A DNA stretch of 64,000 bases from Strigamia acuminata (Eukaryota > Arthropoda > Chilopoda > Geophilomorpha > Linotaeniidae): the NCBI GenBank assembly GCA_949358305.1, contig OX442314.1, positions 43,532,581-43,596,580 of the forward strand, in the 5' to 3' direction. This document shows positions 28,868-40,000 of this stretch, piece by piece. The stretch's first letter is position 1. Every line of letters starts with the position of its first letter. The notes beneath the pieces are model-generated. The model was not told the DNA's origin. It searched no databases and worked only from the letters and a program-made list of their open reading frames with translations. Both the position numbers and the translations under genes were made by a program.

Positions 28868-30194
28868 TGGAAATTTTCGAAAGCGAAAACACACAAAATT
28901 GAGCAAACTTTTGGTTTTGCGACGCAGTGAAATGAAGATGAATTCGCATTTGTAGCCTCGTTGTTTGATGAGCCATTTTGGCAACATATACGGGTATAGT
29001 TTGTTGTTCGGGTCGTGTGATCTGTGATCTCGGGTCGGGAGCACGCGCGTGTGACGTCACGAACGATCCTTTTTACCAAATTGCCATAGGATAACATGGG
29101 GTTGTTAAGCCTAGTTCTGCAGAGATAGGTTTTAAAAAAGGAGGAGCTGAGCTGCAGCCATTTTGGATTGGATTGGATTGGATTGGATTGGATTATTTAG
29201 GAATTTATATTCAGGTGAGAGATTGTATTCGAATTGAACGATAATGGAGATGTAACAATGTGATGAAATGTGATGTGTTCGTATAGGAAATGCAGAAAAG
29301 GTGGGAAAAAATGGATGCGATCGAACGAATTGAACAGCGTGGAATTAAATTAACGGATTCTAAGCAATAAGCAGGTGAGAAATAAAGAGAATAAAAAAGA
29401 AGAGATTGAAATATAGTGATAAAATACACATTTTGTATTTTCTTTACAGTTGGATTGGAATAACGAATGGAACACGAATCGAACGGTGTGAATTTAGGTT
29501 TAAAATGACACAACAGTAAGAATTAAAGAATTTGTAATAAATAATTTGCAATAAAGATTCCGATTATTCCAATTGGATTGATCTTTTGAAAATAAGAATA
29601 AATAAATCTGTGTTGGGAAAGCTTATTTTGTGAATGAAGGAATATGATGAAATGTGATGAAATGTGATGAAATAAATAAATATTTTGTATTTTCTGATTA
29701 CGATTCTAGAAAATTAGCTGGAAAATGGATATGAACATGACATGAAATTACATGAAATTCAACTAATCATTGAGAAAGAAAGAAAGAAAGAATTTCTACT
29801 CATTTGATTAATTTCCATGGGAACTAACCGAGCAACAATTTCTTTTCATCACCCGGGCAAATTTGCCAGGGCTCAGCCCCGGCCAACCGTCAAGTCAAGG
29901 CGCATCAGCTCTCTGCATCTTTGCAATTGCAACGATGCAACAGAGAATTAACTAAATTCTAAAAAAGAAATGAATGAATGAATGATATATGAATTTAGAG
30001 AAAATTAGGCTTTTATTTGCAACTTGTGCTGAGAAAGTGTGCTAAAATGTTGCGTTTAGGTGCAAAAATGCATTTTCATGTGCAAAAAATGCATTATTTA
30101 TGTACAAAAATGAATGCTTTATTTATTTATTTATGTATGTATGTATGTATGAATTTCAGAAATCCGTATTTGCTCCAACAAAACCGTGACGTCG
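28868..30194. other. AT-rich unit DNA, unit 2
   Basis: Copy of 17371-18691 with (GGATT)n at 29163-29194 and a 6-bp insertion (TTCCAT) near 29812. No gene is seen. Confidence 0.5.
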
Positions 30195-32323
30195 CCTAAA
30201 TCGGGGTCACTACAAAACACAGGGTACACCCCAAATGGGGTACCCCATGGGGTATACCCCAAAGTCCTAAAAATAAACAAATAGTCATAAATGTAATAAT
30301 TATTACGTAACAATTTTTTTGTTATCTAAAAAAAAATAAAAATTTCAAATGTTTTCATTCAAAACAACGAAAATTTCATTTGTGTTACTGTCTGTCTCAC
30401 ATTTTTCAACTACCCTTCATATAGCTTGAAACCCAGACATAAGTGATCAATAATAATTGTCCCCATGGCCAATCACATCGCTCTATGCATCTTGGGCAAT
30501 AGTATGGCGCCAAATACGATTTTTGGACTGTTTAATCCAATGCGTGTAAATGTAGGACAAGAAAATTTGTTTTTACACAAAAAAGCATGAATTTCTCACC
30601 AATAAAATTTATTGACACCTAAAAACTTTGTATTTAGACCAAACTAATTTGTTTCCTTCTGAAATAATTTGTTTTTTTTCTGAAATAATTTTTATTTACA
30701 CATTCTGTATTGATATTTCCTCTCATTGTGCACCCACAGCACTCTATTGGAGGTCTGCCTGAAAATTCTTAGTTCTTTGGTCAATGTTTGTTGTATAATT
30801 AGCGGACCGAGATCACTAAGGCAACACTAATCGAAAATTAGCGAATAGATGTTTACATTCTAGGGAAAATTGCGATCAATTTGCAGCAAAATGTTTACTT
30901 TACTGTTAAGTAAACGATGTACCCATGTGTTTTTTCTTCATTTAATTAATTTATTATTTATTCATTCCATTGCTGTGGTTATATTTGCTTAACTTCTATT
31001 TTTACGATTTACACGACATTACAAATGATGCATTTCATGTGCATGGTCCGTGTGAGAAAGGCCTGCACATGTGAAACATCACAAAAATCACAAAAATAAA
31101 TCTTTTGACTCAAAAATCGATGATTTTATTCAACAATAAATCTTTAAAAAACATTACAATTCAATATAAAAAATCGATAAAAATGGAGAAAAAACGATAA
31201 AAATCGGTAAAAATCGATAAAAATAGAGAAAAAACTATAAAAATTGGTAAAAATCGATAAAAATGGGGAAGAAACGATAAAAATCGGTTTTAACAATTTC
31301 TACCGATTTTTATCGATTTTTACCGATTTTTACCGATTTTTAACGATTTTTACCGATTTTTATCGATTTTTACCGATTTTTATCGATTTTTACCGATTTT
31401 TATCGATTTTTACCGATTTTTATTGATTTTTATTGATTTTTATCGATTTTTATCGATTTTTATCAATTTTTACCGATTTTTATCGATTTTTACCGATTTT
31501 TATCGATTTTTACCGATTTTTATCGATTTTTATCAATTTTTACCGATTTTTATCGATTTTTACCGATTTTTATTGATTTTTACCGATTTTTATCGTTTTT
31601 TCTCTATTTTTATCAATTTTTACCGATTTTTAACGATTTTTATCGATTTTTATCGTTTTTTCTCTATTTTTATCAATTTTTACCGATTTTTATCGATTTT
31701 TACCGATTTTTATCGATTTTTACCGATTTTTATCGATTTTTACCGATTTTTATTGATTTTTATTGATTTTTATCGATTTTTATCAATTTTTACCGATTTT
31801 TATCGATTTTTACCGATTTTTATTGATTTTTACCGATTTTTATCGTTTTTTCTCTATTTTATCAGTTTTTACCAATTTTTAACGATTTTTACCGATTTTT
31901 ATCGATTTTTACCGATTTTTAACAATTTTTACCGATTTTTATTGATTTTTACCGATTTTTATCAATTTTTGCCGATTTTTATCGATTTTTACTGATTTTT
32001 ATCGATTTTTACCGATTTTTATCGTTTTTTTCTCCATTTTTATCGATTTTTACCGATTTTTATCGATTTTTACCGATTTTTATCGTCTTTTCTCCATTTT
32101 TATCGATTTTTACCGATTTTTATCGTTCTTTCTCCATTTTTATCGATTTTTTATATCAAATTGTAATGTTTTTTAAAAATTTATTGTTGAATAAAATCAT
32201 AGATTTTTAGTCAAAAAATTGATTTTTGTGATTTGTGAGTCAAAAAATAAATTTCTGTGATTTGTCAGTAAAAAAAATTGATTTTTGTGATTTTTAACAT
32301 GTAATGTCATATTTTTGTATGTA

Positions 32324-32847
32324 TAACGCTGTCGTTACAAACAATGCATGTGTTGAACACGCATTCGCAGGTTCGCGGATATTTCTTCAAAACGAATGAC
32401 CTTCAACGTGGGTGTCGGTCATTTAGAAATCTCCAATTCCGTTGAAATTTATTGCGACTCGATTCGTGTTATCGAAATGTGTTTAGGACGAAATAAATCG
32501 ACTAAATCCAGATAATTCGGTAGCTCAAATGGGGGCTTCGAATGTCACCGGGTGGATAAAAAGGTGGGAGTTAGAACGAGCACGGTTGGAAAATTAGATG
32601 CGAAAATAAAGTTGACTTGTGGTCCAAATTGTAGTTGGTCGCGAAGTGTCGGAAAATCGACACGTCGCGATATTTATAACAATCGGTCAGCTGATCGATT
32701 GATCAGCTGATCGATTGTCACATGACCCAAATTAACAAATGAGGTTAAAATGAAAACCGCGACAAGGTCGCGCGCATAAATTAAGAATGAGAACAGGTGA
32801 GGAATAAAATTGAAATTTAGGAATTGGGAAAGCTCACCCGTGACATC
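32324..32847 (-). repeat. Gypsy-2 3' LTR
   Basis: 524-bp direct repeat of 44382-44905. It contains a tandem pair of CAGCTGATCGATTG (about 32687-32717), with self-complementary GATCAGCTGATC cores, that could bind a dimeric regulator. The polypurine tract GGGTGGCGGAGGA lies directly upstream on the element strand. Confidence 0.92.
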
Positions 32848-33723
32848 CTCCGCCACCCAGACTTTTATTGCATCGTGAACAAAAGAGTGGGTGATCCAAA
32901 GGATCGCAAAAAATATAACATCAACATAAAAACAACATTTGATAAAATTAACAAAGGTACCATGGTACTTAAGAAAAAATGATTAACAATCAATGAGATC
33001 AGATACAGTAGCGATGATTTTCGCGGATGGAATTCAAAATAAAATAAAAGTGATGTAACGTTGCGAAACCCTTCGCGAAAATTAAACAATTATCAAATGA
33101 AGGGGTCATATCACGGATTAGAATCATCAACACTTCCCGTGTCGGTATCAAAAGGTAATAAAATAATAATATCACATGGAATAAAAGTCTGGAAATAAAA
33201 TATTAATTAGACTAGATTAATGATTCAAAATTTTCAATAAAATAACAACACTGGACATTAAAATATGAAGAGAAATAAAAAACACTTTGATTAAACTTAT
33301 AAAATGATGATTTGGCACTTCGAAAATGTGAGTTCACATTGGAGGATCGCGAATATTTCGCGAATTTCACACAATACCACATTGGTATCATAAATGTCCA
33401 CATGTAAAATAAAATAGTTCCAATTTCACACGAAGTTCGTCACCATGGTGATGTTAAATGTTCACAATAGTCTTTCTATCGCGATGTTATGCGAGTGTAA
33501 AAACAAAAGTAAATGAAGACAGAAGACAGGACAGATTACATAATTCAAATAACGGAATATGAAAGAAGAAAATAAATGAAACACTTCGCGAAAATAAACA
33601 CATTTAAACACGGCACTACACTAAACAAAAATCACTTTTGGGGAGTATTCCCATTCTGCCGGAAGGTCGCACTTTGGCCTGACCGAGGGTTTCCCTTCTC
33701 GACACCATCCGGCAGATGAAAAC
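32848..33723 (-). other. Gypsy-2 3' region between ORF3 and LTR
   Basis: AT-rich, with no coding frame. A GC-rich stem-loop lies right after the ORF3 stop: CTGCCGGA (33656-33663) pairs with TCCGGCAG (33708-33715) and encloses a smaller GGTC/GACC stem. It might be an RNA transport or processing element. Confidence 0.45.
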
Positions 33724-36605
33724 TTATGCCACCATTTCTTGATGAAGTTCTCGAGCATACAGGCGTTGTTCCGGATCTGAGTAATGTTTTACCAAATCGA
33801 ACGCCACGTCAATGATGATTAATCGGGCCCGGGCCACATTTGCGGCCCCTCGACGATTGATTTCCTGTAGACATAAATCAATAAATGCATCGCGAAAGTA
33901 CGTGTCCATCAGGTCGATAATTTCCTCAGTTTCAGGAAGGGTCAGGTTTAAATCTGACAGTGCCAGGGACCGGAAAAGAGCACTCTGCGTGTGATAAGGG
34001 ATCATCAACTTCGTGCATCTGGTGGGCTGGAAGGTAAAATCACATATAATGTTCATTGATGGGATGATAGTATTTGACATGAGGATCGTTATCTCTGGTT
34101 TCTCCTTAGAGCCTGGAACAGAAATGAGGTCCTTCAACGACTTATCAGTAGGTGTGGGTGCCATGTATCGCGAAGAAACCGCTAATTTCGACATCTCCTG
34201 CACCTGAATTTCTCGAACTCTTTTCTCTTCATCGATCCTCTTTTGAAGTTCTTTTCTCTCCTTTTCTTCCCTTTCCTTCCTGACTTTCTCCTTCTTTTCA
34301 AATTCGATATTCTCTGCAGCTACTTTGGCCGCCTCTTTCTTCTGGCTCTCCTGGACGGCATATCGTTTTTTCTCCCGTTCGACCGCAAATTTCTTGACAT
34401 ATTTACCCATTATTAAATGCGTCTCCCATACCAGCACAGCGAAAAATCGATCTTCATCCATGTGGATCTCTTGGTCCATTCGACTTTCGACATTGGCAGC
34501 GATGTTCTTTAGTTCTTTAAAAGTCGCATTTTTGACGGGGTAAACGTCATATTGATTTATGTCGAAATCTCGGGTGGCCATCACGTTGAATAATTCCCTC
34601 CAGCCCCTCGGCTCCAACTCCATACGAGAATTACTGATGGTAGTATTCCTCCTAAGTACCTGCAGTTCGAATGGTTCGAGGATGTCTCGAATGTAATGAA
34701 GCGTAAAAACGGGGCAATTTGAAACTCCGTAATGGTCCGTTTGTGTATAATGGGGCGGACGAGAGACAACCTTGGTGGTTTTGGTGGTCGAGAGAACGCC
34801 ATCTTGTGATGATCCGCGAGTTGAATCGGTTTGAGACGTGGATATGGAGGTAGTCCCAGTACTAAGACTTGCAGTGGTGTTGGTGACGGAAATCGTCGTC
34901 TTCGTCGGTAAATCAGTCGTCCTTATTGGAATTTGACTTTTAAAAGGTGTCGGCACTCTCTTGACAGAATGCTCGGTAGAACGCGCATCAGCTTTGGATT
35001 CTTCCTTCAGTTCTTCCTTCTCTTGATCTAATCGCGAATTGTCAATGTTTGGTACAATTTTTACCTTTAATTCCTGATCGGTTGCCTGAGGTGACACATT
35101 TAGGAATCTTATGTCCCGGTTCCGGTCCATGTAGTCGTCCAATCGGCGTTGTGACGGGTCTGGGACCGATTTTAACGTTGGGACGGGTTTGATCGGTTGT
35201 GGAAAGTTCTTCATTAGCGTTAGAATTCCCGGCCGTGCTGGTTGCATTCTATCAGGGCTGATTTCAGGCGAGTTATCAATTGGTTTGGGTGGAATTTTCT
35301 CCAAAGTCGTGATTTCATCCTTTTTGACCGGTGTAGTTGGTTGTACCGACTGTACAGGCTTCGGAGCGTAGCGGACTCCTGGAGCGGATTGGGCATCTCG
35401 CGAACGATCTCTCGGCAACGTTGTGCCACCCATCATTATGGCTTGGGCGACGTGGCCACCGCTCTCCTTGTAGCGCACGGCGAAGTCTTCGTTTCCTTTT
35501 GGAACGTATAATAGTGGTTCAGGCATCGGTTGCAAACGTGCTTCGGCCGTCAGTAGATCGATTTCACGATTTAAATCCTCGATCCAAAGTCTCGCCTGTT
35601 CAGTCGTGGCGTTTGTACCCAGGAATGCAGGCAAAGTTTTGATCATCCCGGAGAACTGCAGGTCTGTGAGATACTGCTCCCTCGCATAATCAGTCAAATT
35701 TGCGATTTCCTCGTTCGTCATCCTGGGGACCGCCTCATGTTGGCACCTGATCGCGTTTCCCATCGCGTAGATCCATCGGCGGGGTGCTATACCGCGTTCC
35801 TCGGCCAGTTGCTGGACTCTGGCCCAGTACCAATAATGGGTAAAACGAAACCTCAAAATCGCGGCGATGCTTCCTTGTACAATTCGCGTCGGCGGCAGGA
35901 CCCACTCATAAATGCGCACTCCGTCTGCGTACTTGAAACGGAGGACCCAATTGAAATAGATCCGCATCCATTCCCTGAACTTGCACCGGCGCAATTCGCC
36001 TGCGCCCCCGCATGCTCGGCACACAATTTCTTTGACTGGCGGCGTTGTCTCAACTCCCCATCCTGAACAAATACAGCAGACTTCAAAATTTGGGAAAGAT
36101 TGTTCGAGCGGTTCGTCTGGGTGAAAGTGCGGATATATCCACTCTCCCTTAGCATGAATGGGTGGAATGGGCAGGTTTTTTGGATATTTGAGTTTCTTTT
36201 GTGGGTCGCCATTTTGGTGTTTACTATTTGACATGATGGTGGTAATTCGCGAATAACTATACGGTTTTTTAGAGAATGAAATAAAATTAAATATCAATTT
36301 GGTAACAATGGGAAACACTTAATTAGTACTCACATAAAACGAAATGCTATAATTGATAGCACAAAATACGGCACGCGATAAACTACATAATAGACAACAC
36401 GGAATGTTCGCGAGATCAATCGCGTGTTGTAAACTAAGTACCGGCATGTACGGAATAAAAGATGCATGGCCTTAGAGGCTAGCTCTCTAGGATTGGTCAG
36501 TTTAAAGAATGCTGAGTAATCATATCTGTTTCCAGGCGCAAACCAATAAGTTATTCCCCCAAAAGGTTTAATTCTTGACCAGATTTCTTTAAAAATAATA
36601 CGCAT
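33724..36605 (-). CDS. Gypsy-2 ORF3: spliced zinc-site accessory protein
   Basis: The main frame (36318-33724) has ATG codons at 36318 and 36234 (MSNSKHQ). Upstream, a 90-codon frame from ATG 36605 ends at donor AT|GTGAGTAC (36334/36333) and joins acceptor ACCGTATAG (36257) in frame across a 77-nt intron, giving about 934 residues. The upstream exon ends in a hydrophobic, membrane-like stretch (YVVYRVPYFVLSIIAF). Counted from 36318, residues 81-103 form CCICSGWG ... CRACGGAG, a CX2C-X15-CX2C site with the same spacing as Gypsy-1 ORF3. An aromatic region (FRFTHYWYWARVQQLAEER), a Ser/Thr-rich linker, a charged coiled coil (about 660-720) and a C-terminal region follow. No fusion peptide or Env motif is seen. 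Function unknown. Confidence 0.72.
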
Positions 36606-36975
36606 AGTTTAAATTATAAAATAAAAAATAATAATAAATTCATTTGATTATTAAAATTAAGCTTCGCGACATTTCATTCGTCTATTAATTGCATGTGCCC
36701 TGTGCGAGGCTAAACCAATAACGTCACCTAGTGACAAAAATGATAACCATAAACCTCAGAGTAGATAGTTTAACTTTTATCAATACCACAATGCAACACA
36801 AAAAACGACAAACATTGTACGAAACATTAAGTTAGTTAATGAACGGAAACGAACACAAATAAACGAAGACAAATGAACGAAACAAAACGGAATCAACGAA
36901 ACTTTAGACACATAAATAAAAATTTCAATTAACAGAAATTACAAAACCCAAATTAAAATCCGCATGGCTACATTC

Positions 36976-36976
<1 letters not shown>

Positions 36977-37011
<35 letters not shown>
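36977..37011 (-). repeat. Poly(A) run of 35 that completes the pol stop codon
   Basis: On the element strand pol ends GTT TAA and the two final A bases are the first of about 35 consecutive A. The run separates pol from the ORF3 region. Confidence 0.8.
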
Positions 37012-37016
<5 letters not shown>

Positions 37017-40000
37017 TTAGATGCAATCACATGAGCGGAAAAAATGTCAAAAGTTGTTAAAATGAATTTTTCGACATGTAAGTCGATTAAATTAATTTCT
37101 TCGATATTTGGTGCTTCCGCATCATCAAAATGCCAATGTCTTAATTCGATTACATTATATGGGGGTGATTTTCTCCCCTCATTGTCCATTAATATTACAG
37201 TGTTCGGACCAACTAATCTGTGGATAATATGAATTCCCTCAGTTCGTTGTCGCAATCCAGCGGCAAATTGGCGATCGGCAGATGATTGCTGGCGATTTTT
37301 TAAAGTTACCCAATCACCTGGTTTGAAATCATGAGGCCTTCTGCCACGATCAAACCATCGTTTGTGCCTGATTTTTGCAGCTTGCAAATTCGCCGCTGCT
37401 TGTGAACGTAAGGTTCGCATGTATTCGTGTAAATTCTCCGCCTCTGACGGCGGCAAAGGTTCACCATCGTCCGAATCGCTGTCCAAGTCCCCCGGAAATC
37501 TGGCCTCTTGGCCAGTAACCATTTTAAAGGGCGAGAATTTTAACGACACTTGATATGCGGAATTTATCGCGAGTACAAAATATCCGATGTGTATGTCCCA
37601 TCTTGAATGATCATCAATGTAGGCCAGGATGCAGTTTTTTAGCGACTGATTTAATCTTTCTGCCAAATTGCTCTGCGGATGATACACCGCTGTGTACCTG
37701 TTCACTGCTCCTAATTGTTGGCATTGATTTTGGAATTCGGGGGATCGAAATGTTGGTGCGTTGTCACTTATTATGACCTTCGGGAACCCCCATCTTTTAC
37801 AGAATTTGACAATTTGTCTAACAGTAGTGGGAATATTCGCGTTTTCAGTGAGTCTTACGTCCAGCCACCTGCTTGCAGCATCCACCATCACGAATGCATA
37901 GCAGTTTCCACCTGTCGAGCGGGGCTTTTTGCCATAATAATCGATATAAATGGCCGAAAATAAATGTCTTGGTTTAGACATCAGCAATTTGCCATATGGC
38001 AATCGGTTTAAAGGTTTTGCTCGCTGACATGCGTCACAAACCAATACCCATGTTTGCACATCTTCGCGCATTTTCGGCCAAAAAACTCTTGATTTGAGTC
38101 TTTGCAGGGTTTTTTCTATTCCCATGTGCCCTCCGATCGGTGGATAATGCAGCGCTCGAAAATAACGTTCGCGAAGTTCAACGGTCGGCAAATAAATTTG
38201 ACGCCGTTTGCGAAACTTATTTATGTCAACAGGGGGAAAACGACACAACAAACCTTTTGACATGCCAAAATCATTGCAATTGTGCAAAATAAAATTGGCA
38301 CGTTCCGGTTCATCTGGGAGCGTGTGCAAAGTCAAGTATTCTATCAATTCCCGTGAGTCTTGGTCAATTTGTTGCGCTGCGATGATTTCTGCTGCGCTGG
38401 GTAGGACTACGAATGCTGGATGGTCCACTGGTGGGTCGTGGTCCAACTCCGCCTGTCTCTCCAATTCGTTTGGTGGTTCGTCACCCTCATCCTCATCATA
38501 ATTCCTTCGCGGTCTACGTCGTGGTCTCGGAGTTCTTCTCTGAGTTAATGACGGACGAAAATAAATTGTTTCGGGCGTTTGCGTGCCCAAATTCGGCCCG
38601 TAACTCTCGTCTGATGATGATTCGGAGCTGTCCGACGTCGCGAAGGAAGGTTCGGGTCTGTAACCCGATGGTCCGGCTTGTGGCTCTTCTGGTTCTACAA
38701 AAGGCTTGGAAAATGGATGAGGACTTATGGGTGAAGGAATAGGAGAGATTGGTGGTGAAGGTGTATAAATTGGGGTAGGAGTTGGTTTCAAAATTGGTTT
38801 AGGTTTTCCAATTGGTATTGGAATACCAGACTGCGATTTACGTGGTCTGCCAACTCGACGTTTTGATGGCACCTCTTCAGGTGGCAGCACAGGTGCCGTA
38901 GGTTTTCGTAACCTTGGTGACGGCACAATTGGTTCCGGAATTCCTGTCTTACGCTTTTTTAGACGTCCTGGCACTCGTTTCGGAACTATTTCCTCTGGTA
39001 CCGTTGGTAGAACTGGAAGTTCATCATCAGGAAGCGGAGGTGTTGGCGGCGTAACAATTATTTGTGGTGGTTGTGGCACCCCAATTGGTGGAATTTGAGG
39101 CGGCACAATTAATTGTTTTTTAGGCCTACCAACTTGCCTTTTCACCATTGTTGGTGGAATTAAACGCCGTGTTTTTGGTGACGTATCCACACCGACTGGA
39201 TCCGCAGCTTTCCTTTTTCTAGGCCGACCCACAGGACGCTTTCCAATTGGTGGCGTCGGTGGAGGTGGTGTTGGAGGAACCAGTGTTGGATCCTGAATTC
39301 GTGCTCTTGTTCTGGTTGAAATTGCACGACGGGATCGCGGTGAAAATGTTGGGACTGTTGGGTCCTTTTTGGGTCGTCCCACTGGTCGTTTTAATGGTAC
39401 CACATGTTTTGGCGACATCTTCTTTTTCTTTTTTGATTTAGTTGGCGTCAAAGCTAAAATAGAATAATTTTTATTATTACGAAAATTATTTTTTGACTTA
39501 CAGTACGCGAATTGGGGTTCATCAATTAGGTCTTCGATTACTCTTAACTCTGGCCAATCTGAAATGTCGTCAAAAAATGCAAGATAGCATGCTTCATCTA
39601 CAAGAGGACTATCATCTTCCTCCTCTTCTTCTGCAGGATCGACAGGTGCGCGGCTTAGTGCATCTGCGACACGATTTTTACATCCAGAAATGTAGATGAA
39701 TGTAAAACGATATTCACTTAGGGATAAAACCCATCTTGCCAGTCTACCTCGTGGTTCGCGCTGTTGAAAAAGCCATTTCAATGACATGTGGTCACTTTCC
39801 AAATAGAAGTCCATCATTTCAAGGTAGGGTCTAAATCTTTTAACCGCCCAGACAGCCGCAAGACACTCAATTTCAGTCACTGGATAATTTTTTTCGGCGC
39901 TATTTAATGCTCGCGATGCAAATGCGACTGGATAACGATTTCCTTCATTATCAATTTGCATTAAAGCAGCCCCAAGACCTGAATAACTTGCGTCAGTCTG

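Noticed and set aside
31423-31995. 190-codon frame rich in FYRFL and IFTDF
   Set aside because: It is the 10-bp satellite read in a frame without stops; the same happens at 1352, 19920 and 20320.
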